Shown here piece by piece: positions 15,100 through 24,027 of a stretch of DNA of 41,699 bases (within the stretch, counting starts at the first letter, position 1; each line of letters opens with the position of its first letter). The DNA comes from a virus. The position numbers and the translations under genes were made by a program. The stretch covers positions 1-41,699 of IMG/VR virus record IMGVR_UViG_3300035388_000034, one strand, 5' to 3'. The notes beneath the pieces were generated by a model, which did not search any database, was not told where the DNA came from, and saw only the letters and a program-made list of their open reading frames with translations.

Positions 15100-17430
15100 T
15101 CACCCTATCTGTGTTGCCAGCTGCTTGTCCAAAATTTCAATTTCTCTAACCGCTTCTGCCGGACTTTTAACATTAATGTTGACCTGTTCTATTACTGTCT
15201 GCTTTTTATACTCCTCAATTCGAGGATCATCAACACCGTTAGTTGGTTGGGATATCCATTCAGGGACTTCAACCTTTTCGTTGCTAAAAAGACCTTTCAT
15301 GACATACTGAGCCGTATCTTTTGTAATGGTCCCGTTCTTCAGCTTCGATGCAATTGAATCAACTGCGTTCTTCCTGGTATTGTAAAGAGCCTGCATCTGC
15401 TTGTTGATATCGCTGATTGTTTGAGTAATGGATCCTTTCATCTTTTCAAAAGCATCAGCAGTTTCAAGTGCATCATTCTGGATTCCAGTAAAGTATTTAT
15501 CACTACTTTCTTCAGTTTCTTCACTCGACTCAACAATCACTTCATTAGCTACAACAATCGCATCAGCCATTGCCTGATATCTTGCGCCAGCTTGATCTGC
15601 TGCAGCAACCGCTTTGTCCTTCAAATATTTTTCGGCTTGAGCTGCATATCTTTGACCAGACAATTCCGCCGCATCAACAGCCTTTGAATAAGACATCGTC
15701 ATATTGTCGAACGCTCTATTTATTCGCTGGGCATTTTCCTCCATCTTAACTGTCGTTTCATTCATCTTCTGATTAATTGCATTCAAGTGTTCATCCGTAG
15801 AACTATTCATTTTCTCGAATGTATCTTGCCAAGATTCCGGCAGGAACTTAACAAACGGCTCTAATTTCTCAAGTATCTTATCAATAGTTTCCCAGAAATC
15901 CTTCACAATGTTTTGCAGATCTCTTTTGGCATTCAATCCAACAGCTTGTATAACTGCTTGAAACATTTCCCATCCACTTTTCAATTTAGCAATTACTAAA
16001 TCCGAATTCTTATACAATAACCAAAGTACGGCAACAATAGCCATGACAACCAATATAATCGGATGAGCAACCACAACTCCATACAAAAACTTAAACCCGC
16101 CTGCAACAGCCATCGCTCCCGACTTCATCAAACCAAATGCCTTTCCAACATTTACACCCGCCAGTTTTGAAACCGCAGCCATATTCTTCAATGCTGTTGG
16201 GGCCATGTTTATTGTAGTAACCAATGCCGATGTTGTCCTGATTGTATTTGAAGTTGCCAACATAATAGGCCCTAATGCAGCTGCATAAAGCCCAAACTTG
16301 ATAATATTCTCTTTTGTAGAATCATCAAGGCTCTTGAACCATTTCACCATCTCTGATATTTTCCCAAGAAAGTCATTTACCGTAGGCGCAAGAACCTGAC
16401 CGATTTCTATTCCTAGATTCTGAATCTCAATCATAGTATCCTGCCATGTATCTGCAGTGCCCTGGTTCATCTTGTCATATGCCGCTTGTGTCGCACCAGC
16501 TGCATTACCCATCTCAACTATTGCATTAGCAAAATCCTTCGCCCCTGATGTTGTCAACACAGTTACTGCATTGAGGGCTTCTGTAGATCCAAACAACTTT
16601 GCCATTGCTTCCGATGAACCGCCTGTCTTCTCTTTGACTTCCTGGAGAAACTGAGCCCAACCGACACTCTTCAAGTGTGCTGAGTTAAATTCCAGTCCCA
16701 AAGAACCGGCAAGCTTTGCGGCTTCTGCTGTAGGTTTCAATATATTGCTATATGCAGCCTTAAGACCAGTAACTGATTGAGAAGTCTGTATACCGTTTTT
16801 TGTCAATGTCGCCATCGATGCAAATAATTCATCCGTTTCAATTCCCAAGTTAGCTGCAATAGGTATTACATTACCAATACTCTGGGCCATTTCTCCAAAT
16901 GTAGTTTTACCCAAATTTTGAGCTGTGAGCATCTGATCCGATACCATCTGCATTGCAGCCGTTCCCTTCAATCCATATGCATTTGTAACAGTCGTAAGAC
17001 CATCCACTGCAGTAGTTACGTCTGTAAAACCACCTTCTGCTGCTTTTACTGAAACTCCAACATTAGTCAAAGCATTCGCAGTATTCCCTGTTGCTGAAAT
17101 CATCTGATAAGTAGCTTCATTAATTCCGGTTGCTGCGATTCCATACTTGTTACTTGTGTTCAACACTTCCGCTGATATGTTCTTCATGCTCTTGACGTTT
17201 TCATCAGCAACAGTAGAAACCTTGTTCAAACTTGTTTCAAAATCAGCAAACGCCTTTGTTGAAGCGCCATAAGCAGCTGCCACAGGAGCAGTAATATTCT
17301 TTGTTAGAGTTGAACCAACATTACCGATTTTCCTTGCTTCTTTATCCAATGTCTTTGAAACAGTAGTCATCTTCTTTTGAAAATCACTAATGTTTGCTCC
17401 AACATTAACTATAAATTTTGAGAATGACAT
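15100..17430 (-). CDS. Tail tape measure protein (TP901 family)
   Basis: 776 residues. The N-terminal 350 residues are the TP901 tape-measure core: long Ala/Thr-rich helices, GSTLTKNITAPVAAAYGAST at about 38-57, and INEATYQMISATGNTANALT. A hydrophobic stretch near 445-475 (LYGVVVAHPIILVVMAIVAV) is a likely membrane-interacting segment used at DNA ejection. Two predicted coiled-coil regions follow (about 545-600 and 660-720). The protein sets tail length; the modest size suggests a fairly short siphophage tail. It follows the frameshifted chaperone genes that load it. Confidence 0.93.
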   Translation of the reverse strand: MSFSKFIVNVGANISDFQKKMTTVSKTLDKEARKIGNVGSTLTKNITAPVAAAYGASTKAFADFETSLNKVSTVADENVKSMKNISAEVLNTSNKYGIAATGINEATYQMISATGNTANALTNVGVSVKAAEGGFTDVTTAVDGLTTVTNAYGLKGTAAMQMVSDQMLTAQNLGKTTFGEMAQSIGNVIPIAANLGIETDELFASMATLTKNGIQTSQSVTGLKAAYSNILKPTAEAAKLAGSLGLEFNSAHLKSVGWAQFLQEVKEKTGGSSEAMAKLFGSTEALNAVTVLTTSGAKDFANAIVEMGNAAGATQAAYDKMNQGTADTWQDTMIEIQNLGIEIGQVLAPTVNDFLGKISEMVKWFKSLDDSTKENIIKFGLYAAALGPIMLATSNTIRTTSALVTTINMAPTALKNMAAVSKLAGVNVGKAFGLMKSGAMAVAGGFKFLYGVVVAHPIILVVMAIVAVLWLLYKNSDLVIAKLKSGWEMFQAVIQAVGLNAKRDLQNIVKDFWETIDKILEKLEPFVKFLPESWQDTFEKMNSSTDEHLNAINQKMNETTVKMEENAQRINRAFDNMTMSYSKAVDAAELSGQRYAAQAEKYLKDKAVAAADQAGARYQAMADAIVVANEVIVESSEETEESSDKYFTGIQNDALETADAFEKMKGSITQTISDINKQMQALYNTRKNAVDSIASKLKNGTITKDTAQYVMKGLFSNEKVEVPEWISQPTNGVDDPRIEEYKKQTVIEQVNINVKSPAEAVREIEILDKQLATQIG

Positions 17431-17467
17431 CTATTCACCCCCCTTTGGCAAAATAAAAAGACCCTCA

Positions 17468-18015
17468 TCAGAAAGTCCTCTTGTTTGAATTATTATTTTT
17501 TGATTCTGCTTCTTTTCTTGATTTCTCTCTTCGTGACTCCTGGAGAACAAAAAACGCCTTCCACTCTTGCAATTCAGTTGCTGTCATTTCTTCAAGCATT
17601 CTTGATATACTTGCATACTTAAGCTCTTGCGCCAATTCGTAATGAAATGTTCTCTCGTAGTCACCCTTTAGTTTTTTACCGTTTCGTCAATATCCTCTAA
17701 CTTATTGATTCTGGTGATCTCTTCAAAAACCTTGTCAATTCCACTTGAAGGCATATTGCCTATAGCCTCAACATCTGTTTTCTCAAATAGCCTTTCACCT
17801 GTTTCAGGATCATATGTACATGCAATAATAAATTCAGCAGCCATTCTTGAAATATCAACAACCCCAGTCTTCATATTTGTCGTTTTGCTTGAAATATCAT
17901 ACTTATCTTTTGCAGTCAATTCCTTGATTTTAACATCAACACCCCACTCAGGAACATTGATAACCTCTTCCTTTGCCTTAACATTCAATATCTTTTCTCT
18001 TAACTTATCCATCAT
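17468..18015 (-). CDS. Tail assembly chaperone, frameshifted long product (GT-like)
   Basis: Ribosomes slipping -1 on AAAAAAC at 17677-17671 would bypass the TAA at 17670-17668. They would continue for about 68 codons to the TGA at 17470-17468, adding LKGDYERTFHYELAQELKYA ... SNKRTF. The extension is helical and charged, ending in a basic tail, like the T part of lambda GT, which binds the tape measure. The extension has no ribosome site or suitable start of its own. Its position directly before the tape measure gene is as expected. Frameshifting is inferred from sequence and the conserved arrangement. Confidence 0.8.
17668..18015 (-). CDS. Tail assembly chaperone, short product (G-like)
   Basis: 115 residues ending DIDETVKN before the TAA. 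Small acidic protein with the pattern VPEWGVDVKIKELTAKDKYD typical of phage XkdN/gpG-type chaperones. It would coat the tape measure protein before tail tube polymerisation. It starts ATGATG after an AGAGAGG site. Downstream it runs into the slippery heptamer that produces the longer fused form. Confidence 0.85.
   Translation of the reverse strand: MMDKLREKILNVKAKEEVINVPEWGVDVKIKELTAKDKYDISSKTTNMKTGVVDISRMAAEFIIACTYDPETGERLFEKTDVEAIGNMPSSGIDKVFEEITRINKLEDIDETVKN
17671..17677 (-). other. Programmed -1 ribosomal frameshift site (A AAA AAC)
   Basis: On the minus strand the zero-frame codons are GTA AAA AAC TAA, so the heptamer A AAA AAC sits in the canonical X XXY YYZ register directly before the stop codon. 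Confidence 0.85.
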
Positions 18016-18034
18016 CTTTCTACCTCTCTATTTT

Positions 18035-18634
18035 TTATATAAAACTTATTTCACCATCAGACTCAAAGCTTACACTCTGGTCTTGTTCTCCACTTGCTGC
18101 TGCCTTAAATTCATCTGAATTGATTGCAGCCCAAAATATTAACGGTGTCAAATCCGCCTGGGGATACAATTCAATTACAACCATTTCTCCTGCAATTAAC
18201 TTTTCTGCAAAATAAAAATCCGTAGTCACCCATTCAGAGATACTTCCGGACGCATTCTTATCACCCTGGACATTCTTGTTATATTCAGACCCAAAGACCG
18301 GTGCCGGAAGCAGATTAGCATTCAAGCTCACTTCATACTCGTGCGCATTAGCTATATCTGCCATAGGCATGTATTTTCCATCAAGGGTTATAACTTCACC
18401 AGCTCCATTTGCAACACTAAAAGTTAATTTACCGGTTAAATAATCAATCGTAAATCCGGAAGAAATCTCCCCTCCATCCTTGTATACCGTAGGAATTACA
18501 CTCCTGTCCAGCACCCTTTTTGCTTCATTTGTAATCTTATAAACTGTATATCCTTCACTTGCAGTAGTTGATTCTCCTGAAAAAGCCGTTGATGTTCCCG
18601 ACTTCCTAACCTTGGCCAGTTTACCTGCATACAT
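18035..18634 (-). CDS. Tail structural protein (major-tail-like)
   Basis: 199 residues, beta-rich, with one clear module TVYKITNEAKRVLDRSVIPT ... IDYLTGKLTFSVANG, and a C-terminal ADLTPLIFWAAINSDEFKAA. Such proteins occur next to the tail tube gene in Gram-positive siphophages. It may be a second tail tube or tube-decorating subunit. It lies 12 bp downstream of the tube gene and before the chaperone. Confidence 0.65.
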   Translation of the reverse strand: MYAGKLAKVRKSGTSTAFSGESTTASEGYTVYKITNEAKRVLDRSVIPTVYKDGGEISSGFTIDYLTGKLTFSVANGAGEVITLDGKYMPMADIANAHEYEVSLNANLLPAPVFGSEYNKNVQGDKNASGSISEWVTTDFYFAEKLIAGEMVVIELYPQADLTPLIFWAAINSDEFKAAASGEQDQSVSFESDGEISFI

Positions 18635-18646
18635 CTACATCACTCC

Positions 18647-19030
18647 TTAACCGCTAACTACTGATACTGCACCATCAGACTCAAGCTCGTATGATACAGA
18701 AACCTCTCCGGCTACTGCAGCACCCATGTTCATGCTGGAAACCTTGTAATCGAATGTCCAACCGTTTGCACCATCCGGAAGATATGTAACTGATACATTG
18801 GCACCATTTGCCCAGGCACTGTACAATGCAACCTGCCCTGTATCTGCTCCATTATAAAATCCACTTAAAGAAAGCTTTCCGCTCTTCAATCCTTGGATCT
18901 GTTTCTTCCATCCTCCGTCACTGAAGGTTGTTCCATCAATCAAAGCACCATCAAAACTTATACCTGCATCGTTCAATCCATTTATTGCTGTTGCACCTTG
19001 TTTAATAACTGCATTTTTACCTGGTAACAT
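18647..19030 (-). CDS. Phage tail tube protein
   Basis: 127 residues. The sequence GKNAVIKQGATAINGLNDAG at the N-terminus, the central strand pattern SGKLSLSGFYNGADTGQVAL, and a C-terminal VSSMNMGAAVAGEVSVSYEL fit the small TP901-1/lambda gpV-like tube proteins. The subunits should stack as hexamer rings. It is located between the tail completion proteins and the chaperone, as in the standard order. Confidence 0.8.
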   Translation of the reverse strand: MLPGKNAVIKQGATAINGLNDAGISFDGALIDGTTFSDGGWKKQIQGLKSGKLSLSGFYNGADTGQVALYSAWANGANVSVTYLPDGANGWTFDYKVSSMNMGAAVAGEVSVSYELESDGAVSVVSG

Positions 19031-19048
19031 CTTTAATCACCCTTTCTT

Positions 19049-19192
19049 TTAATATTCTCGTTTCAAAATTTCACCACAATCTCTACACTTGAATCTTCTT
19101 TCTGAATCTCCAAATGTGGTCATTTCTATAACATTTTCATGATTACAAGTATTTTTCTGAATGCAACTCTTAATCATTTTATTCAACTTCAT
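19049..19192 (-). CDS. Small zinc-ribbon-like protein
   Basis: 47 residues with Cys/His ligands spaced as C-x5-C-x-H near the N-terminus (SCIQKNTCNHE) and CRDC near the C-terminus (RRFKCRDCGEIL), a likely zinc-binding fold. ATG at 19192 has AGGAAAG upstream. It is wedged between tail completion and tail tube genes. Function unknown. Confidence 0.6.
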   Translation of the reverse strand: MKLNKMIKSCIQKNTCNHENVIEMTTFGDSERRFKCRDCGEILKREY

Positions 19193-19196
19193 TTCA

Positions 19197-19589
19197 TCAC
19201 TTTCCTTCCTGAGCCACTACCCTGAAAACAGAATAGATTATATAAGGCTCTTCATCTGTATCCGAATGTTGCTCATCCATCTCCAGATTAACAAATGAAT
19301 TATCATCCAAAGCCAAATCCTCATTAAGTATCCTTTCAACATCCTCCTGGATATCAAAGGCTTCCTTGGATCCGTTGTATTTGGAATACACAACAATTGA
19401 CACCATAACCTCCCTGCCCTTTCTTCCAAAGGTATTCTTCGGTCTGGCATCAAACTGACCAACTGTGATATACGGATATTTGGCATTCTTCCACGGCTTA
19501 TCCCTTATGGAATTCACCTTATTCTTAAGTTCTGTATCCTCTTTCAATGCCTTATACACAGCATCATGAACTTCTCTGACTATATTCAT
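19197..19589 (-). CDS. Tail completion / terminator protein (DUF3168-like)
   Basis: 130 residues. The N-terminal EVHDAVYKALKEDTELKNKV and YPYITVGQFDARPKNTFGRK resemble the DUF3168 family that caps the tail tube (lambda gpU-like). Its place is after the HK97 gp10-like protein, as in the usual head-tail joining block. Acidic tail EQHSDTDEEPYIIY. Confidence 0.75.
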   Translation of the reverse strand: MNIVREVHDAVYKALKEDTELKNKVNSIRDKPWKNAKYPYITVGQFDARPKNTFGRKGREVMVSIVVYSKYNGSKEAFDIQEDVERILNEDLALDDNSFVNLEMDEQHSDTDEEPYIIYSVFRVVAQEGK

Positions 19590-19598
19590 CTATTCCCC

Positions 19599-19961
19599 TC
19601 ACTTGAAAATCCTTTGAATATCTTTTCCAAACTGATCCATCTTTCTGTTGTATACCTGGAAAAAGAAATCAGCTGCATTGGCAAACTTGGTCCCGAACTC
19701 AACCAGGTGAAAATGATTAGCCTTACCAGATCCATATGGCACATACACTTTTCCATAGTAATCGTTCTTGATCTGAGATTTGATATTTTTCTTAAGTATT
19801 CCTGTTTTACCAACCGGAGTTACACCCCTTATTTCTTTGGCTGTGCTTCGAGTTGTATCTTTAACAACCTTCTTGACCGCTTCCGCCTTTTCTTTTTCAA
19901 AAGCTTTGACAAATGATTTAACCTCGTCCTGCCCTTCAACGGTTATCTTAATGTTTATCAT
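19599..19961 (-). CDS. HK97 gp10-like head-tail joining protein
   Basis: 120 residues, with VEGQDEVKSFVKAFEKE at the start, TPVGKTGILKKNIK in the middle and HFHLVEFGTKFANAADFFFQ, the characteristic HK97 gp10 signature, near the C-terminus. It would help complete the tail or neck. Overlaps the upstream adaptor gene by 4 bp (ATGA). Confidence 0.87.
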   Translation of the reverse strand: MINIKITVEGQDEVKSFVKAFEKEKAEAVKKVVKDTTRSTAKEIRGVTPVGKTGILKKNIKSQIKNDYYGKVYVPYGSGKANHFHLVEFGTKFANAADFFFQVYNRKMDQFGKDIQRIFK

Positions 19962-20296
19962 CTCTCACCAAATCCTTCATTTTTCCTTTCGCATATCAAA
20001 GCTGTGGATTTTCGATACCCTTTAGGATCATGAGCCCTAATGATTGAATAATAATCTCCATTGAACTTGACATACATCGTATTACTGTCAATATCAGTTC
20101 TGTATCTTATTTCAAACTCATCCTTATAGACGGACTGAACAGCTTCATCGTCTATCTTTTCCGACGAGTTTGATGATGTATGCTTCGCCCTCAATCTCTT
20201 GAAAAGTTGCCAGGTATCTTTGGATCCTCCTGCATCATCATCAACTGAAGTAAATTTTCCGATCTCAATGATGTCCTTCAGGCTTCCTGCTCTCAT
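19958..20296 (-). CDS. Phage head closure protein (head-tail adaptor)
   Basis: 112 residues of the SPP1 gp16-like adaptor family: MRAGSLKDIIEIGKF at the start, WQLFKRLRAKHTSSNSSEKI in the middle, and FEIRYRTDIDSNTMYVKFNG followed by YYSIIRAHDPKGYRKSTAL. These proteins plug the portal channel after DNA packaging. Overlaps the upstream connector gene by 4 bp. Confidence 0.87.
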   Translation of the reverse strand: MRAGSLKDIIEIGKFTSVDDDAGGSKDTWQLFKRLRAKHTSSNSSEKIDDEAVQSVYKDEFEIRYRTDIDSNTMYVKFNGDYYSIIRAHDPKGYRKSTALICERKNEGFGER

Positions 20297-20880
20297 AAAG
20301 GCACCACCCTATCAATTCCAAGAAGCGCAGTCACACCAAAAGGAATATCAATCAAGTTAACTGGAGCAGAATTTTCCCTGTTCTCATACATATGGCCAAT
20401 CAATAAAAGAAGCCCTTGCTTGATATGTCCTGGTACATCATCAGCAGTATCTCCATATCCGGCATCAAACTGAATCTCAACTCCATTCACTTCCTTCAGC
20501 TCATATACTGAGTATTCAGAAAGCTTGTTCTCTTTGAAAATTATACTTCCCTTGAAAGATGCAGTGTTTACCAGGTAATCAGATGTATCCACAGTGATTT
20601 CAGTCCCCGACTCGTCAATAATCTTGAAGCTTCCAACAGAAATAAGATCTGCTTTAGGCAACACAATTTTGTTTGTCAATGTGTCCAGGTAAAGCTTCCA
20701 TGTCTGCTTAATGATTGCCCTGTTCATAAATGATTCAGCATAACTCCTTGCAGCAATAATGTATCCCTGAATCAAGTCATCTTCTTCGGTTTCCGTATCA
20801 AGAATCCTTAAATGCTGCTTTGCCAAAGTCAATGCTATTGGTTCAACACTTGGAGCAGCTTCAATTTTCAATCCAGCCAT
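20293..20880 (-). CDS. Head-tail connector protein (HK97 gp6-like)
   Basis: 195 residues. The N-terminal EPIALTLAKQHLRILDTETE is the strongly conserved start of gp6-like connectors, followed by GYIIAARSYAESFMNRAI. The C-terminal HIKQGLLLLIGHMYENRENS is equally typical. It forms the ring joining portal to neck proteins. First gene of the connector group after the capsid cluster. Confidence 0.9.
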   Translation of the reverse strand: MAGLKIEAAPSVEPIALTLAKQHLRILDTETEEDDLIQGYIIAARSYAESFMNRAIIKQTWKLYLDTLTNKIVLPKADLISVGSFKIIDESGTEITVDTSDYLVNTASFKGSIIFKENKLSEYSVYELKEVNGVEIQFDAGYGDTADDVPGHIKQGLLLLIGHMYENRENSAPVNLIDIPFGVTALLGIDRVVPL

Positions 20881-20888
20881 ATAATCAC

Positions 20889-21227
20889 CTACCCAATCAG
20901 CTCTTTAATTCTTTTAAGTGCGTTTTCTTTTCCCTGGAATTTTTCTCCCGATTTGAGGACGAACCAATTACCTTTTATTTCAGCTACATGCTCTTCCAGT
21001 AACTCTTCATCAGTTGGAGCTTCTTCATTACCTTCGTTGTCCTTATCAACCTCTTTGTTATCATTCTGTTCATCAACCTTTACAACATGCTCATCTTCCT
21101 CAAGCCTACATAATCCAATCTTGTTCCAATCCTTGTACACACTTTCATCAATCTCAAGAACTGCCTCTATAACATACTCAGTTCCCTTGTATCTTACAGG
21201 CTTCAATGTTTTTATTTTAATTCCCAT
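20889..21227 (-). CDS. Small acidic protein of the head region
   Basis: 112 residues. A short beta N-terminus (KTLKPVRYKGTEYVIEAVLE) is followed by a very acidic linker rich in Asp, Glu and Asn (about 45-80). A C-terminal KGNWFVLKSGEKFQGKENAL may be a small helix-turn module. I do not recognise it. The ATG at 21227 has no clear ribosome site, because the preceding bases belong to a GC-rich hairpin, so translation may depend on the upstream gene. Confidence 0.6.
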   Translation of the reverse strand: MGIKIKTLKPVRYKGTEYVIEAVLEIDESVYKDWNKIGLCRLEEDEHVVKVDEQNDNKEVDKDNEGNEEAPTDEELLEEHVAEIKGNWFVLKSGEKFQGKENALKRIKELIG

Positions 21228-21235
21228 AACATAAA

Positions 21236-21253
21236 GGAGGGCTTATGCCCTCC
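21236..21253. terminator. GC-rich hairpin between decoration-like and acidic-protein genes
   Basis: A perfect 7-bp stem (GGAGGGC / GCCCTCC) with a 4-nt loop, nearly symmetrical, stands in the intergenic gap where most neighbours have a ribosome site. Without a strong U-tract it is more likely an attenuator or mRNA-processing/stability element than a full terminator. Confidence 0.45.
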
Positions 21254-21265
21254 GATCACCTCCTA

Positions 21266-21961
21266 TTAACTATCGTAATCCGCTACATTCTGCACAAATC
21301 CATATCTAGGATCATCCCTCGTTACAACTGCATTGCACACACCATTGGCTGTTGATGTAATCTTTGGAGCAAAGTGAGTGAATCCATTGTTCACATCCAA
21401 ATCAAAGTTGTCAATTTCAACAAAGGCCAGTGCTGAAGTTGTCGCCAGTGTTACTGTTCCTGCGACCTCAGTCTTAGAAAGTGTAATATCAAAATCTTCC
21501 AGCGCTTTGACTGTAACGGTAGTAGTGCTAACTGAAGCAACCACTCCATCAACTCCATATGTTGCATGATTTACACAAGCCACAAGTCCTGCAGCGTCCG
21601 CAAATTCCCTATCTGCTTCTGAAGTAGCAGCTGCCTTTGTGTAACTCAATCCATTAATTACAACAACATCGGTGTTTGCTACTGTAGCTAGAGCAATAGT
21701 TGCAATCTGAACATTTGTATTTGCAGTAATAGTTGCACTGAATCCATCAACTGCCTTTGCACTTGTTCCGCTTGAATCTGTTGCCTGCATCAAAGTCAAA
21801 GCTGCAGTCTTAGCAGCTGCCATTGCACCAACATTCATAAGCACCAAGGCTTTTCTGAAGTGTGTCATATTCAAGTATCTGCCAACTGCATTTGAATTGT
21901 TTATTGTCTGAGCATCAAGCCCAATATCCATCTTCATCTTTTCATATATTTTCTCACTCAT
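21266..21961 (-). CDS. Probable capsid decoration / minor head protein
   Basis: 231 residues, rich in Ala, Thr and Val with long beta-strand-like stretches (TTTVTVKALEDFDITLSKTE). The helical N-terminus reads KMKMDIGLDAQTINNSNAVG and RYLNMTHFRKALVLMNVGAM. It sits immediately downstream of the major capsid gene, the usual place of decoration proteins. The ATG at 21961 is preferred over an upstream TTG because AAGGAGG lies about 10 bp before it. No family name can be given with certainty. Confidence 0.65.
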   Translation of the reverse strand: MSEKIYEKMKMDIGLDAQTINNSNAVGRYLNMTHFRKALVLMNVGAMAAAKTAALTLMQATDSSGTSAKAVDGFSATITANTNVQIATIALATVANTDVVVINGLSYTKAAATSEADREFADAAGLVACVNHATYGVDGVVASVSTTTVTVKALEDFDITLSKTEVAGTVTLATTSALAFVEIDNFDLDVNNGFTHFAPKITSTANGVCNAVVTRDDPRYGFVQNVADYDS

Positions 21962-21976
21962 AATCAATTTTCCTCC

Positions 21977-23233
21977 TTATTTCAATAATACAAACGGTGA
22001 TACTTTAGTTGAACCATCTTCCAATGTCAAAGGATCCTTAGCCCATGACTGACCGTCAACAGAGTAAACTATCTTCACTACCGACATATTTGTTGTAAAT
22101 TTGACATGTGGTGAAACCGCAACCAATGGACCGTAACCATCCTTAACAAGATACTTGCTTATGTCAACCAATGATACATCTCCCTCATTTCCAACAGTTG
22201 GTGCTTTACCAGTCCATATAATCGGTCTTCCAAGAAGTGAATCAGGTTCTTTCTTAGCAATATTACCCTGCAGGAATATGTTGTTGTTTGCCTCATCCTT
22301 TAGCTTCAAGATTTGTGGCTTAGCACTTTGTGAGATTATATATACATATGCTCCGCCGGACTCATCCATCATGATTTTTGCTTCCATATTCAAAATATCA
22401 TCCGTTACAATCTTTGCAGTCGTTTCTCTTTCAATCTTAATCGCACAGTCTGACTTCTGTATTCCCAAAGGCTTGCCGTTTCCATTTCCTACAAGAAAAG
22501 CAATGTCTTCCGCACTTATTACCGCACTTCTCAAAAGCCCTTCAATAAATGCATTTGTTCCAGCCCAGTTCCTTAGAAGCTTGTTTGACACCTCTGTATA
22601 AGCTGTCATTTCCTGAGGATTTAGGTTGATAAAATCAAGACCACCTTGAGTCTCACTCATTACTTTTCCTTCTCCAGTCCATATAACTGTTACACCTGAA
22701 TGAGCTCCATCTGCTCCCTGCTTAAGTACCGGTATCTTCATCTGCTGATCAGGAGATGCACTGTCTGCACCAATAACAGTTGCCCTTGGTCTTACGATTG
22801 CATTCTCAGCACTGAATTTCATTATGCTATCTCTAAATGCAGGAGGCACCATTATTCCACCAGCTTCACCAACATCCATACTCATGTCTTTCATTATACT
22901 GTCCAGTCTTCCCTTTGCATCTTTACCAGTTGAAACTGCAAAAATAAATTCTCCAAGACTCTTGAATCCATAATTCTCATCAACTTCTTTTTGAGTATCC
23001 ATGTTCGAAGGTACCAGTTTTGAAGTTGCAGGAGACTTCATGAATTCATCATTTTCAGCTACTTTTTCTGCAGCTTCAATACTCGCCTTTAAGTTGGTAA
23101 TTTCATCTTGAATATCATTGAATGATTTTATTTCATCCGCATTCAATCCTCTCTTTTCTTCTTGTGCCTTTGACACAATACCTGACTGTGCCTTCATCTT
23201 CATTTCCAGTTGTGCTTTTAAAAATTTCAACAT
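21977..23233 (-). CDS. Major capsid protein (HK97 family)
   Basis: 418 residues. The N-terminal 100 residues are a charged coiled-coil delta/scaffold domain (EDEITNLKASIEAAEK-type heptads around ITNLKASIEAAEKVAE) that the neighbouring protease should remove. From about 110 the HK97 fold begins (GEAGGIMVPPAFRDSIMKFS, later YTEVSNKLLRNW and GNGNGKPLGI). The C-terminus ends VSPFVLLK. It lies between the prohead protease and the decoration-like gene. Confidence 0.95.
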   Translation of the reverse strand: MLKFLKAQLEMKMKAQSGIVSKAQEEKRGLNADEIKSFNDIQDEITNLKASIEAAEKVAENDEFMKSPATSKLVPSNMDTQKEVDENYGFKSLGEFIFAVSTGKDAKGRLDSIMKDMSMDVGEAGGIMVPPAFRDSIMKFSAENAIVRPRATVIGADSASPDQQMKIPVLKQGADGAHSGVTVIWTGEGKVMSETQGGLDFINLNPQEMTAYTEVSNKLLRNWAGTNAFIEGLLRSAVISAEDIAFLVGNGNGKPLGIQKSDCAIKIERETTAKIVTDDILNMEAKIMMDESGGAYVYIISQSAKPQILKLKDEANNNIFLQGNIAKKEPDSLLGRPIIWTGKAPTVGNEGDVSLVDISKYLVKDGYGPLVAVSPHVKFTTNMSVVKIVYSVDGQSWAKDPLTLEDGSTKVSPFVLLK

Positions 23234-23235
23234 AA

Positions 23236-24027
23236 CTATCTAACCTCCATAAAATTGTTGTTAATCTGTATTTGCTTCTCAAATAAAACAAGACCACCCT
23301 TTTCAGGACAGTCTTTATCTTTACCGCCTACCTTTGGAATTATAAAAGTGCTCTTGGTATTCATCAAAGAATAAATCTTCTCGGCACTTTCCCTTGGAAT
23401 ATAATTCATTCCATCCAAGCTCCTAACCACCCACTCCATCATAGGAGCTAGATCAATACCTTTGCTCTTTGCATCAATCAATGCATCCGGATTTGCCGGC
23501 ACTGGAACCGCACTGTATTCCAGGAGTTCCTGCTTTGCATAGTCAATTCCCCATGGTCTGTCTTCATCCTCTGCCCACTTGTATTCAGTTGGATTAAATC
23601 CGACTGATACCGAATTGAGATATCCTTCCTTATACATTTGTCCAATCATATATCCGAATGGATTCAAGTCCTTGGGAGTGAATTTCGCCTCTGATTTAAG
23701 ACTATCCGCATCAATCCTCGTGTTTAATGCTTTTCCTACAGGTGGCTCTCCATACCTGTGCGCCCAGAGTACGACTGGATTTTCATTGTAATTCTTTAAA
23801 TCCCATCCATCCATTGCTATAATGTCATTATCTCGGTCCCTAGCAGCCGTTGAAATAATAAACGGAACTATTAAACTTCCCTTTTCTTCAACAATCTCAC
23901 CTTTTCGCACTGTGTATGACTTCCTCAGCTTTAAATCTTCTATATCCTTTAAACTCTCTTCTTTCCTAAACTTCTGTTTAAATTCATCAATACTTAAAAA
24001 ATCACCTATTTTACTCACTCCCTTCAT
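23236..24027 (-). CDS. HK97-family prohead protease
   Basis: 263 residues. Signature features: STAARDRDNDIIAMDGWDLK at about 59-78, VVLWAHRYGEPPVGKA with the catalytic His, and YLNSVSVGFNPTEYKW with the catalytic Ser. The protease trims the capsid scaffold domain during head maturation. It overlaps the portal gene end by 17 bp and is followed 2 bp later by the capsid gene, so all three are co-translated. Confidence 0.95.
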   Translation of the reverse strand: MKGVSKIGDFLSIDEFKQKFRKEESLKDIEDLKLRKSYTVRKGEIVEEKGSLIVPFIISTAARDRDNDIIAMDGWDLKNYNENPVVLWAHRYGEPPVGKALNTRIDADSLKSEAKFTPKDLNPFGYMIGQMYKEGYLNSVSVGFNPTEYKWAEDEDRPWGIDYAKQELLEYSAVPVPANPDALIDAKSKGIDLAPMMEWVVRSLDGMNYIPRESAEKIYSLMNTKSTFIIPKVGGKDKDCPEKGGLVLFEKQIQINNNFMEVR

